Below the pieces are notes generated by a model. That model saw nothing but the letters and a program-made list of their open reading frames with translations. It did no database searches and was not told where the DNA came from. A program made the position numbers and the translations under genes. This document shows positions 24,507 through 32,579 of a DNA stretch of 34,712 nt, in pieces. This DNA comes from Lachnospiraceae bacterium (lineage in GTDB: Bacteria > Bacillota > Clostridia > Lachnospirales > Lachnospiraceae). The first letter of the stretch is position 1. Every line of letters begins with the position of its first letter. The stretch is from the NCBI GenBank assembly GCA_017617545.1, contig JAFZVZ010000011.1, positions 1-34,712 on the forward strand, given 5' to 3'.

Positions 24507-25310
24507 TTACTCCTCCGGCGCCAGATACGAATCGGTGGTCACGATATCCTTCCTCGGATTGTACACGTACACCTTGTACGCCCTGCCGCCCTCCGACTGC
24601 AGGATCCCGATCCGGAACTCATCCGCGAAGAGCGACAGCTCCTCCCGGACCGCGGCGAAGCTCTCCGCGGTAAGCTTGACATCCCACGGCTGATCAACGT
24701 AGATCGTGACATACGTGTGGATCTCATTCATCCATCGCTCCCGATCGTTCACCTTACCATCGCGGAATTTCGAGAGCTCATTTGCATTGAGCCAAACCGG
24801 CAGAAGTTCTGCTTTGCACCGTTTTTCATAGTTCTCGCGGTGTCCGTTAAATGTGCACCGTACCTCGCCAACCCGATACGGAAGTCCGTTCGGGATCAAC
24901 CCGGTCTCTTCGATCAGCTCACTCACGTAATCCTCCACGGCGCGGTAGTACCCGTCGACATAAAAGTCGGTGCACAGGCCCTCCGTTCCGATTGCAGCGG
25001 TGTATGATCCGGTTTCGGGTAAATCGAATTTGTATACCGGGTGTCCGCCTTTCTCCCCGCTCCTGTCCGTAACCAAGTAGGCGCTCTCCTTCAGCCCGTA
25101 GTACTCTTCCAGCCCTTCCGTCAGCGTCTTCCGCGCCTCACTCACGATCTTGTCGGTCTCTTCCGAGCTTTCCTTGATCGCATTGTACACCATCTTAAAG
25201 CCGTGGATCGCAAGCCCGATCAGGATCAGCGCCACCACGACGGCGATAGCTATGTATTTCTTTCTGGTGAACTCTTCGTACTCTTCATAACGATCTTCCG
25301 TATTGTTCAT
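24507..25310 (-). CDS. Single-pass membrane protein of unknown function
   Basis: A 267-residue protein starting MNNTEDRYEEYEEF at 25310, after GGAAGGAAG; a longer frame by 33 bases has no ribosome site. A short acidic then basic N-terminus (RKK) leads to one membrane helix (YIAIAVVVALILIGLAIHGF, about 18-38), then a coiled stretch, and an extracellular or cytoplasmic domain with no motif I recognise. Later parts contain amphipathic strands (AYKVYVYNPRKDIVTTDSYLAP) ending the protein. It follows the histidine phosphatase-like gene by 111 bases on the same strand and may be the last gene of that operon. Cytoplasm-in topology is expected from the positive residues before the helix. No function is proposed. 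Confidence 0.75.
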   Translation of the reverse strand: MNNTEDRYEEYEEFTRKKYIAIAVVVALILIGLAIHGFKMVYNAIKESSEETDKIVSEARKTLTEGLEEYYGLKESAYLVTDRSGEKGGHPVYKFDLPETGSYTAAIGTEGLCTDFYVDGYYRAVEDYVSELIEETGLIPNGLPYRVGEVRCTFNGHRENYEKRCKAELLPVWLNANELSKFRDGKVNDRERWMNEIHTYVTIYVDQPWDVKLTAESFAAVREELSLFADEFRIGILQSEGGRAYKVYVYNPRKDIVTTDSYLAPEE

Positions 25311-25421
25311 ACTGTCACTCTTCCTTCCCTCTCGGTGCCGCAAGCAGCACCGTCTCTTCCCACACGTTTCAACCTGCGACTTTCTCTCTGTGCAGTCGCT
25401 TCAAACCCTTGCTCCGCCTTA

Positions 25422-26039
25422 TCAGCAGTGCACGTTGATGTACTTCGCCATGACCTCCCCGTTCTCAATCTCAAAGCGCGAGATCGAACCGGACGTGCCC
25501 TTGCAGCGGAAGGACGTCCGCGTCTCTACCGTGAGACCCATCATCATCGACTGCAGGAAGCTGAGCGCCGTCCCGTGCGAGACGATCAGGATCTTCTCAA
25601 GGTCGTTCGATGTGATCTCTTCGTAAAATGGATACAGCCGGTTCCACAGGTCGCGATCCGACTCCGCGTCGGGGAACGGCTTGTAATCGATGGTGTACGG
25701 ACCGACCAGCGGGATCTTGTTCGCGTCGTACCACTCCCACGGCTGGCCGTTGCCTGCGCCGGCGTTCACCTCGCGGATGATGTCCGTGACGATCGGCGTG
25801 AGCCCGAGCGTGCGGTTGATCTCCTCCGCCGTCTGGAACGCGCGCTTAAGGTCGGACACGTACATCGTGTACCCTTCGCCGCATCCCTCATTTTTCAAAA
25901 ACTCACCGATCGCGGCAGCCTGCTGACGGCCGAGCTCCGTGAGGTCCCAGTCGCCCCACGCGCCCGCGTGACGGTTCGTGTGATGCACCGACTGTGTGTG
26001 CTGCACCATGATGATCGTTTTGTTGATGGTTGTGTTCAT
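25422..26039 (-). CDS. Histidine-phosphatase-fold protein with altered RHG motif
   Basis: A 205-residue member of the phosphoglycerate-mutase-like superfamily. The usual catalytic RHG is replaced by Q13-H14-T15 in MVQHTQSVHHT: the nucleophilic His remains but the phosphate-binding Arg is Gln. The other landmarks are present: LTELGRQQAAAIG, YVSDLKRAFQTA (R66), acid E90 in REVNAG and H155 in VSHGTAL. The protein may be a weak phosphatase, have a different substrate or have lost catalysis. The start is 12 bases after the stop of the upstream small membrane gene, with AAGGGGGG as ribosome site, so the two are co-transcribed. The family call is confident; activity is not. Confidence 0.88.
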   Translation of the reverse strand: MNTTINKTIIMVQHTQSVHHTNRHAGAWGDWDLTELGRQQAAAIGEFLKNEGCGEGYTMYVSDLKRAFQTAEEINRTLGLTPIVTDIIREVNAGAGNGQPWEWYDANKIPLVGPYTIDYKPFPDAESDRDLWNRLYPFYEEITSNDLEKILIVSHGTALSFLQSMMMGLTVETRTSFRCKGTSGSISRFEIENGEVMAKYINVHC

Positions 26040-26051
26040 TATTGTCCCCCC

Positions 26052-26498
26052 TTAGAAAAACTTGACTAACGCGATGATCAGACCCGCCAGGGCGATCCCG
26101 TCAGCGATAATGTATAATGCGAGCGGGATCTTCACCTTGTTGTCCGGAATGTGCATATCCAGAAGTCTGCGGCTCGCCGCCGCGTCAAAATCGAGCGCAC
26201 CGATCCCCGCGAGCTTCTCCTTCCGGTCGATCAGGTCCTTCGACGCGCTGTACAGCTCGCGCTCGCCCTCAGTGATGTATCTCTGCAGCGTGATGTCGAA
26301 GTATGTGCACACCCCGCAGAAGACAGCGCAGATGGCCCAGATGATGACGCGGTCGCTCTTTTCCGAGAACAGAAGCGTCAACAGAAGGCTCACCAGAACC
26401 GAGCCGACAAGACACACTCTCACCTTGTCAACCTCGCGCTTCCAGCGCATTATGGTATTTTCCATATTGACCAGCCGTTGCTCATCCGCATATCCCAT
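26052..26498 (-). CDS. Small membrane protein, three hydrophobic segments
   Basis: A 148-residue protein starting MGYADEQRL at 26498, with AAGGGGG eight bases away; a GTG six bases upstream is too close to that site. Hydrophobic segments are VCLVGSVLVSLLLTLLF (about 29-45), VIIWAICAVFCGVCTYF (51-67) and IPLALYIIADGIALAGLIIALVKFF (123-147). Between the second and third is a charged cytoplasmic or extracellular loop with ERELYSASKDLIDRKEKLAG. No family was recognised. It is the first gene of an operon with the histidine-phosphatase-like gene. A hairpin at 26535-26570 lies in its leader or just upstream. Confidence 0.75.
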   Translation of the reverse strand: MGYADEQRLVNMENTIMRWKREVDKVRVCLVGSVLVSLLLTLLFSEKSDRVIIWAICAVFCGVCTYFDITLQRYITEGERELYSASKDLIDRKEKLAGIGALDFDAAASRRLLDMHIPDNKVKIPLALYIIADGIALAGLIIALVKFF

Positions 26499-26534
26499 GG
26501 TCACACCCCCTTGAATTTACTCTCCCTTAGACGA

Positions 26535-26570
26535 ACAAAAGGCCCGATCCGCTCGGATCAGGCCTTTTGT
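26535..26570. terminator. Strong hairpin with T-runs on both sides
   Basis: The stem ACAAAAGGCC (26535-26544) with GGCCTTTTGT (26561-26570) is continued by GATCC/GGATC after one mismatch, with a four-base loop. Both strands give GGCCTTTTGT, so it can end transcription either way. On the minus strand it lies only about 37 bases before the ATG of the small membrane gene, so it could be the end of patatin transcription or an attenuator in the leader. Confidence 0.75.
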
Positions 26571-26581
26571 TATGCTGATAC

Positions 26582-26609
26582 TTTTTATCCACGAAGGAGC
26601 AACCGTCAA
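26582..26609 (-). promoter_or_regulatory. Tentative promoter before leader hairpin
   Basis: On the minus strand, TTGACG (26604-26609), a 16-base spacer and TAAAAA (26582-26587). A start near 26575 would place the hairpin at 26535-26570 at the very 5' end of the message. Confidence 0.35.
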
Positions 26610-26670
26610 ATTTATCCATGGGTACGCGCTACCCGAAATCTATGCTCCGCCCCACAACACGCATACAACA

Positions 26671-26695
26671 TATTGTATAATCGTATTGTATAATC
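26671..26695. repeat. Two direct 12-bp repeats with TATAAT, gap region 26505-26901
   Basis: TATTGTATAATC occurs at 26671-26682 and 26684-26695. Each contains TATAAT on the plus strand, but neither has a recognisable -35. They lie in the 397-base gene-free gap 26505-26901. That gap otherwise holds the hairpin at 26535-26570, the tentative minus promoter, an imperfect GCGAAAAA/TTTTTTCGC stem (26701-26748) and a 10-bp palindrome TGACCGGTCA (26855-26864). No small gene was supported there. Confidence 0.6.
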
Positions 26696-26901
26696 ATTAT
26701 GCGAAAAAGTCAAACAACTCTTTATGAAAAATGTGTGTTTTTTCGCGCGCGTGACAAATTATCGGTCATGCTTCTTCGTTTCTCGGGACCTGCGGTATCG
26801 CCCCGTGAACTATTTGATTGTAAAATGTATTATTTGACCCGCAAAATTGCCGTCTGACCGGTCAAAACAGCGCGTCAGTTGTCCTTCTCCGACAGATTTA
26901 C

Positions 26902-27762
26902 TTAAAGATTCTCGCCCGCGAGGAACCTGCGGACCTCCGCGAGCGTGCGCTCCGCCACCTCGCGGCCGTGGTTGTACACGCGCATCAGCTCCTCCTCGCT
27001 CGTCTCCATGTTGGAGATGGCGAGCGGCGCGTCCGGCCGGATCACATACGCCGCGCCAGCTGCCTCGCGCTCCGCGACATAGGCGGTTTCGCGGTTGTAC
27101 ATGATATGGCGGTTTTCCATCGCCTCGATCGCCTTCGGATACTTCCGCAGCGCGACCTTCACGAGCGGGAGCATCGAATTCTTCTCCTTGACGAAGCCCT
27201 CGGGCTGCGTGAGGATCACGATGTTGCGCTCGTACCCGCGCCCCTCCATGAAGTGCAGCGGGATTGAATCAGCGATGCCGCCGTCCAGCAGCTTGTATCG
27301 TCCGATTTTCACAATTCTCGACACGACCGGCAGCGACGCCGACGCGCGGATCCACATCATGTCGCTCTCTCCGCCGTCGTGCAGGCGCTTGAACATCGCC
27401 CGCCCGGTCTCAAGGTTCGTCACCGCCGCGTAAAATTCCATCGGGTTGTTCTCAAACGCCTCCGTGTCGAAGACGTCCAGCTCCCGCGGCAGCGTCTCGT
27501 AGCAGAATTTGGCGCCGAAGAGGTCACCGGTCAGCAGCCACGAGAGATAGCTCTTGTAATGCCAGTCATCAGCGTATTTTACGTTGTAGCGGATGCCGCG
27601 CCCGTTCTGTCCGGATTTGAAGTTGCATCCGAACGCCGCGCCTGCGGACACCCCGACGGCGCCGTCCACGGTGATGCCGCCCTGCTCCATCCAGACGTCC
27701 AGAACGCCCATCGTGAACAGGCCGCGCATGCCTCCGCCTTCCAGCACAAGTCCATGTTTCAT
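26902..27762 (-). CDS. Patatin-like phospholipase
   Basis: A 286-residue lipid acyl hydrolase of the patatin/RssA group. The oxyanion loop is EGGGMRG (8-14), the nucleophile S39 is in GVSAG (37-41) and the catalytic D160 is in LLDGGIADSIP: the full Ser-Asp dyad is present. The length and the LVLEGGGMRG start match the bacterial patatins of Firmicutes. It is expected to be cytoplasmic or membrane-peripheral, since no signal peptide is seen. It has its own promoter at 27841-27869 and GAGGTGGGG before the ATG. It appears monocistronic; the neighbouring genes do not suggest a pathway. The natural lipid substrate is unknown. Confidence 0.93.
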   Translation of the reverse strand: MKHGLVLEGGGMRGLFTMGVLDVWMEQGGITVDGAVGVSAGAAFGCNFKSGQNGRGIRYNVKYADDWHYKSYLSWLLTGDLFGAKFCYETLPRELDVFDTEAFENNPMEFYAAVTNLETGRAMFKRLHDGGESDMMWIRASASLPVVSRIVKIGRYKLLDGGIADSIPLHFMEGRGYERNIVILTQPEGFVKEKNSMLPLVKVALRKYPKAIEAMENRHIMYNRETAYVAEREAAGAAYVIRPDAPLAISNMETSEEELMRVYNHGREVAERTLAEVRRFLAGENL

Positions 27763-27802
27763 CGTTTCCCCACCTCACTGCATAAACACTCGCGCCGCGG
27801 CC

Positions 27803-27869
27803 TTCCGTATACGGAAAATGCAGCCGCAGTACTTCTCTTGATTATAGCACATCGGAAGGTTCTTTAAAA
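27803..27869 (-). promoter_or_regulatory. Patatin promoter and palindrome in its leader
   Basis: On the minus strand, -10 TATAAT (27841-27846) preceded by TGC, a 17-base spacer and a weak -35 TTTTAA (27864-27869). Downstream in the leader is the 14-bp perfect palindrome TTCCGTATACGGAA (27803-27816), which overlaps a GGAAAATG copy (27813-27820). Confidence 0.6.
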
Positions 27870-28125
27870 GTAAAATATCTATATACTCCCCCACGATCAC
27901 CCTGCTTAAGAATACCACGAAACCGCCCCGGAACAACCCGTTCTCTCCCAATTATGCATTTCCCTCTCTGAAATGTCATAAACCGCGCAGGTAACCCTGT
28001 CAAACGCACACAAAAACCGCCGCAGTGCCTGGTTCACACTGCGGCGGCGTTCAAAAAGGTTACTATCCGAATGCTGTTGTACGTATGTAAAACAGCTTAC
28101 CACCACACAAACTGCATTTTCCGTA
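27809..28125. repeat. Inverted 15-bp repeat pair around intergenic region
   Basis: ATACGGAAAATGCAG at 27809-27823 recurs as its exact reverse complement at 28111-28125, 287 bases apart. Each copy contains the octamer GGAAAATG and each lies near a gene boundary: one in the patatin leader, one just after the ABC ATPase stop codon. The enclosed region holds the patatin promoter and the terminator at 28012-28047. The 366-base gap 27763-28128 contains no supported gene. Confidence 0.8.
28012..28047 (-). terminator. Terminator after ABC ATPase gene
   Basis: The 11-bp stem CCGCCGCAGTG (28017-28027) with CACTGCGGCGG (28037-28047) is followed on the minus strand by TTTTT (28012-28016). It ends the FtsX-permease/ATPase operon. 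Confidence 0.85.
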
Positions 28126-28128
28126 TCA

Positions 28129-28884
28129 TTAACCAACCTTGCGTCCGAGGCCGTCGCCCGGCTTGTGGCCGACCGTGCAGCTCACGGTGTTGCCGTTGGC
28201 GTCAATCTCCGCGATCGATTCGATCTGGCCGTCACGCACGCGGACGAGCTTGGTGCCGTACAGCGCAGCTTCCTCGGAGTGCGTTACCTGCACAATCGTC
28301 TTACCGTACTTGCGGTTGATGTCGCGGAACAGCTCCATGATCTTCGTGCCGGTCTTCGAGTCAAGGTTGCCGATTGGCTCATCGAGGAAAATGATCTCCG
28401 GGTCGAACACGAGCGCTCTCGCGATCGCAACTCTCTGCTGCTGGCCGCCGGAAAGCTCGCGGGGCGTGAGCTTTCTCTTGTCCTTCATGCCGATGATGTC
28501 GAGCACCTCGTCGATGCGCTTAGCGTACGCGGAGCGGTTCTTGCCGGCGATCATCAGAGGCAGCGCGATGTTGTCCTCGACGCTTAAGTTCGGAACCAGG
28601 TTGTAGAACTGGAACACGAAGCCGATCTTGTTGTTGCGCATCTCGCAGAGCTTCTTCTCGCTCAGCTTGGAAAGGTCCGTGCCCTCGATGCAGACCGTGC
28701 CCGAGGTGGGCTGGTCAAGGCCGCCCAGGAGGTACAGAAGCGTGGATTTGCCGCAGCCGGACGGTCCCATGATCGAGACGAACTCGCCCTGCTCCACATC
28801 CAGGTTGATATCCTTCAAAACCTTCGAGATCTCTCTTCCGTTGACAAACGACTTGTTCAGGTTGGTAATCGTAATTGCATTCAT
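28129..28884 (-). CDS. ABC ATPase of MacB/LolD type
   Basis: A 251-residue ATPase. Walker A is GPSGCGKST (40-48), Q-loop FVFQ (Q92), signature LSGGQQQR (144-151), Walker B IIFLDEP (D168, E169) and H-loop VTHSEE near residue 200. The long loop, LSKLSEKKLCEMRNNKIGFVFQ region and LSGGQQQRVAIARAL match the LolD/MacB/BceA class, which partners FtsX-type permeases and acts by mechanotransmission rather than classic transport. A short C-terminal extension follows residue 225. The ribosome site is CGGAGA. It lies 115 bases after the large permease gene at 29000-31486, so the order is permease then ATPase, which is less common. No bacitracin-type two-component system is adjacent. Class confidence is high; the cargo or role is unknown. 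Confidence 0.94.
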   Translation of the reverse strand: MNAITITNLNKSFVNGREISKVLKDINLDVEQGEFVSIMGPSGCGKSTLLYLLGGLDQPTSGTVCIEGTDLSKLSEKKLCEMRNNKIGFVFQFYNLVPNLSVEDNIALPLMIAGKNRSAYAKRIDEVLDIIGMKDKRKLTPRELSGGQQQRVAIARALVFDPEIIFLDEPIGNLDSKTGTKIMELFRDINRKYGKTIVQVTHSEEAALYGTKLVRVRDGQIESIAEIDANGNTVSCTVGHKPGDGLGRKVG

Positions 28885-28999
28885 TGTTGTATTCTCCGTT
28901 TCTTTTATTCGTAAAATGATGCCCGCCGCACGGCGGCCTGTTACTGTTATTCGTACTCTCCCGGCCGCTTCGCCTGCGACCGGGGACTTTATTTTCCGC

Positions 29000-31486
29000 T
29001 TACTCGTACTTCAGTTCCGCCACAACACTTAACTTGCGGCTCTTGCGCATCGTCGAGAGCGATGCGATCGTGACGATCACCAGGATGGCGATCGCGTACA
29101 TCGGCACCTCGCCCCAGCTGAAGAGGACGTCAAATTCCATTCCGACGTAGTACATCAGGGTGCTGAACACACCGACCATCAGCATGCTGTACGGCAGTGT
29201 GATGAGCAGGGAGATGATCACGCACAGGATGCTTTCCGCGAGGATTAATCGCTTTCTCGCGCTGCCGGTCATGCCGACTGAGGCGAGCACCGCGAATTCG
29301 CGGCTTCTCTGGCGGAAGCTGATCACGATGTTGTTGAAGATACCGATCGAGGCGATGATCATCGTCAGGTAGGCAAATACCTGGATGAGTTTCACGATCA
29401 TGTCGTTCTGCTCGATGTTCTGCTCGCACATCGTGTCGCGGTCCACGTAGGTGGCACCGTAATTCGTAACCATCGCCTTGAACTGCTTCTCGGCCTCCTT
29501 CATGTCTCCCGTGACCTTGAAGGTGATCTCGTTCGCGCCGCTTACGTGGTACAGTTCCTTGAGCTTGTCGTTGGCGATCAGGATGAACTCGCCGGAGTCG
29601 TACAGCTTGCCGTTGACGATCGCGCACACGTGCTGCTCATGTTCAATATCGTTGATCTTGACCTTCACAGTGTCTCCGACCTTCAGATCGAAGTTGCGGG
29701 CAACCACCTTGGTGATGATGATCTCATCGTCCGGGGAGTTGATGAAGGTGTCGTATTCCTTGCATTTATCCAGTTCAATGTAATCATTGTAATCGCGGTA
29801 GGGTTCCGGGTCGACACCGAGGCCGACGATCTTCTTGCCGTCGATCTCAGCCACTCCGTACATAACCGAGGAGATGGTCTCCTTCTTCACACAGTCGAGT
29901 TCCTTAAGGTTGCGGACGATCGCGTCGCTGATCGGCTCCTCGCCGCCGCCCTGGTAACTCACACTGATGCCGTAGTCGAAGTCAAATTCCGTGTAGGCAT
30001 CCCGGCAGGCATCCACCATCGAGCTCCCGAACATCGCGACCGTAAGAACCGAGCTGACGGCCATCACCAGAAGCACGATGTTGTTGATCAGAAGCCGTGA
30101 AGTGCGGATATTGTTGAGCGCTAAGAACATCGTTGTGTTCTTTCGGAAAATCTTAGCTAACACTCCGGTGATCCCCCGCACCAGCGTCGGCGTTACCAAA
30201 ATGATGCCGACCATCGAGATCACGAGGTACAGAAGGCTCAGCGCGGATACCGTACCCATGATCTTCGCGTTGCCGATCGCTGCTACCGTGAGCATCACGG
30301 CACCGAGGTAGAACTTGAAGCGCTTGCGCTTTCCGGTGTGCTCCACGCGGTTTAAGATGACATCCTTCGTCTGGAGCTTGCGGATCCTGCGGACCGCCAG
30401 CCAGGACGAGATCGCGGACATCATGATCGCGAACGCAATGCCTGCCACTACATTTACCCATTCAATCTCGAACGGAACGTAGATGCCGTAGTCCGCAAGC
30501 GGCGAGACGAGACGACCCACCAGATACAGGATACCCTCGCCGAGCGCCGCGCCGACGATGCCGCCGAGCAAACCGTAGAGCGCGCTCTCCAGAATGAGGA
30601 TGCGGCTCACCTTGCCCTTCGAAGCGCCCTGGCTCATGAAGGTTCCGAGCACCGGAAGCCGTTCGCTGATGATCATTCGGAACACGCCGCTGATGATCAA
30701 TCCGCTCACCACCACGACGATGCCGAACATGCACCCGATCCCGAGGATCAGGGAGTCGAAGTTACCGACCACGGTCACCGTGTCGATCGCGGTCGCCTTG
30801 ACCGCCGTATTGGCCTCGTTGAACTTCTTAACCGCGTCCTCGATCTCCTCGGAAGTAAGCTTGTCCTTCGCTCCGGTGATCTTCGCGTACATCGCGTTGT
30901 ATTTGCCCTCAGCGCCAAGCTGATCATTTAAATACGTGTACGAGATGACCATGTAGAACTGCTCTTTCGTGTCGCCGTAAAACATTCCGTCGTTCACCGC
31001 GACCGCCTTGATGTTCAGCGAAAGCGGCTCGCCGTTAAACATGATCTCGAACTTGTCGCCGGCCTTTACGTTCCACTCCTTCGCCATACGCTCGGAGATC
31101 ACACAATCCGGATCGGCGCTGTTCTTCCATTCTCCCCCTGTCAGCGCTCCGCTGAAACTCTCGCGGCCGCGGAGGACTACGTAACTGAGTTTGTCATCCT
31201 CCACTTTGACGCCGACCGTCTGCAGCTCCCCGCTGAACTCCGTGAGCTTGTCGCTTTGGAAATCCTCTTTCGTAAAATAAGGATCGTCCAAACAGCTGTG
31301 CAGCTCAACGTTCTTGCCCTCGCTCATTTTCCGAGCGGGCTCTGTAATACTGTCCTTGATCGTGTTGATCATGCCCAGGCAGGCAACCAGCAATCCTGTA
31401 CTGAGCGCGATGGAGATGATCATGAGCGCCAGGCGCCCTTTTCGCTCCATCATGTTTCTTCGAATGTACCGTAGTAAAATCTTCAA
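29000..31486 (-). CDS. FtsX-domain ABC permease, duplicated (eight-helix type)
   Basis: An 828-residue permease with a TTG start at 31486, chosen because AGGAGG sits eight bases upstream and no in-frame ATG has a site. Layout: TM1 at about 18-40 (LALMIISIALSTGLLVACLG); a large outer domain; three helices with an FtsX motif near 245-370; a short cytoplasmic link rich in Lys and Arg; helices and a second outer domain (about 500-690); then a C-terminal FtsX block ending in VIVTIASLSTMRKSRKL. Two FtsX copies are typical of large clostridial MacB-like permeases. The partner ATPase is at 28129. Such systems are associated with antimicrobial-peptide resistance, lipoprotein handling or wall remodelling; the sequence does not say which. 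It appears to have a regulated promoter (31513-31556). Confidence 0.92.
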   Translation of the reverse strand: MKILLRYIRRNMMERKGRLALMIISIALSTGLLVACLGMINTIKDSITEPARKMSEGKNVELHSCLDDPYFTKEDFQSDKLTEFSGELQTVGVKVEDDKLSYVVLRGRESFSGALTGGEWKNSADPDCVISERMAKEWNVKAGDKFEIMFNGEPLSLNIKAVAVNDGMFYGDTKEQFYMVISYTYLNDQLGAEGKYNAMYAKITGAKDKLTSEEIEDAVKKFNEANTAVKATAIDTVTVVGNFDSLILGIGCMFGIVVVVSGLIISGVFRMIISERLPVLGTFMSQGASKGKVSRILILESALYGLLGGIVGAALGEGILYLVGRLVSPLADYGIYVPFEIEWVNVVAGIAFAIMMSAISSWLAVRRIRKLQTKDVILNRVEHTGKRKRFKFYLGAVMLTVAAIGNAKIMGTVSALSLLYLVISMVGIILVTPTLVRGITGVLAKIFRKNTTMFLALNNIRTSRLLINNIVLLVMAVSSVLTVAMFGSSMVDACRDAYTEFDFDYGISVSYQGGGEEPISDAIVRNLKELDCVKKETISSVMYGVAEIDGKKIVGLGVDPEPYRDYNDYIELDKCKEYDTFINSPDDEIIITKVVARNFDLKVGDTVKVKINDIEHEQHVCAIVNGKLYDSGEFILIANDKLKELYHVSGANEITFKVTGDMKEAEKQFKAMVTNYGATYVDRDTMCEQNIEQNDMIVKLIQVFAYLTMIIASIGIFNNIVISFRQRSREFAVLASVGMTGSARKRLILAESILCVIISLLITLPYSMLMVGVFSTLMYYVGMEFDVLFSWGEVPMYAIAILVIVTIASLSTMRKSRKLSVVAELKYE

Positions 31487-31512
31487 TTTAGTAACCTCCT
31501 AATATTACTTGC

Positions 31513-31556
31513 TGATCATTTTTCGCTTGATCATTTTTGATGACATCGAAAGCATA
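31513..31556 (-). promoter_or_regulatory. Permease promoter and paired direct repeats
   Basis: On the minus strand an extended -10 TGG-TATGCT (TATGCT at 31551-31556) has no good -35. Just downstream are two direct repeats AAAAATGATCA (31528-31538 and 31513-31523), start-to-start spacing 15 bases, between the likely start of transcription and the ribosome site. They look like a regulator site or could be a repeated RNA motif. Confidence 0.45.
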
Positions 31557-31602
31557 CCATCGCTTTCTTAAACGGTACTTTATCGAAGATTAGAGTTAGA
31601 TT

Positions 31603-31642
31603 AAAAAACCCGGCAGAGTTTCTTAACGCTCTGCCGGGCTTT
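31603..31642. terminator. Terminator after AbiEii gene
   Basis: The perfect 10-bp stem CCCGGCAGAG (31609-31618) with CTCTGCCGGG (31629-31638) is flanked by TTTTTT on the minus strand (31603-31608) and CTTTT on the plus strand. It closes the toxin-antitoxin operon. Confidence 0.85.
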
Positions 31643-31670
31643 TGTACTGTGCATATTTACAAACCCTTTA

Positions 31671-32579
31671 TTATTCTCTGAAGATATCTGTAGCGGCTAT
31701 AGCCTTCACTGCTTCTATTACGGTTTCATACGGCACATGTTCTTCAAGAAGCTTCACTGTGATCGTTTCGTAATCTTCCTTATACACTTCATTTTTCACA
31801 ATATCCCTTAGCATCTCCGGAATATCTACACCTTGCTGTGCGGACGGACAAATATCCGTCCGAGCCCTTTCAACTCTGACATCCGCAACCAGTTTCTTAA
31901 AAGCATCCGTCATCGGTACTATTTTCTTAAGCTTATAAATGTCATAAATATGCCTGGAATGCTTCCTTACCTTATTTTGCATATAGTAGTCACAAATCGC
32001 AAACACCTTATCAATCAAAGTGCGGTCAATATCCTGCACCTTCATATCAAAAAGATCGAGTTGATACTCTTCCATGCGTTCCGGAGCTTCCTCAAGCAGC
32101 ATATCTCCAACATAACTGTGTACAGGAAGTAACACTGTGGGAAAGGACACTTCAACAAATGAGGTCTCAAGCAAAACCGCTGTTTGAACTGCCTCGTCCG
32201 GATCAGAAAGCACTGTGTCATATTCAAGAATATATCTGTTATAGTTCCTTCGGCTCCTTGTATCATCTATATTGGGAATTCTCAGTCTGAGTTCCTCTGT
32301 TACTGATTTGATTACTTCTTTCAGTTTCCTCATCTGCCCCTGGGAAAGTCTTTTGTCTATTGTAATATCTATGTCTTCGGAAAATCTCTTTACAACCTTA
32401 TGACACTTAGCAAGAGAAGTCCCACCTTTAAATACTACATAGTCAAGTCTGTGTGAGAGTTCCCGAAGGATCATCGTGACATAGTAATCCTTTTCCACGA
32501 CTGTTGGAAGTATCCCGAATTTCTCAGCCGCAAGGTTAACTGCATCAAAGAAATCTTCCCTGTTCTCATGTAGCCACAC
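31671..32579 (-). CDS. AbiEii-type nucleotidyltransferase toxin
   Basis: A 302-residue toxin of the type IV AbiE system. The nucleotidyltransferase core shows FKGGTSLAK (50-58) and RFSEDIDI (65-72), the GGTS and D-x-D metal-binding signature of the family, with a conserved early KD (K30, D31) typical of AbiEii. Such enzymes modify tRNA or another target with nucleotides and cause growth arrest or abortive phage defence. The start is GTG at 32579, inside the end of the antitoxin gene (14-base overlap), showing tight coupling. It is noticeably more AT-rich than the surrounding genes, with a different codon habit, which points to horizontal transfer. The catalytic motifs look intact. Confidence is high for the family; the target is not known. 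Confidence 0.92.
   Translation of the reverse strand: MWLHENREDFFDAVNLAAEKFGILPTVVEKDYYVTMILRELSHRLDYVVFKGGTSLAKCHKVVKRFSEDIDITIDKRLSQGQMRKLKEVIKSVTEELRLRIPNIDDTRSRRNYNRYILEYDTVLSDPDEAVQTAVLLETSFVEVSFPTVLLPVHSYVGDMLLEEAPERMEEYQLDLFDMKVQDIDRTLIDKVFAICDYYMQNKVRKHSRHIYDIYKLKKIVPMTDAFKKLVADVRVERARTDICPSAQQGVDIPEMLRDIVKNEVYKEDYETITVKLLEEHVPYETVIEAVKAIAATDIFRE

Noticed and set aside
27906-28136. 76-codon minus-strand frame between patatin and ABC ATPase
   Set aside because: It runs through the ATPase terminator and stop codon and has no ribosome site.
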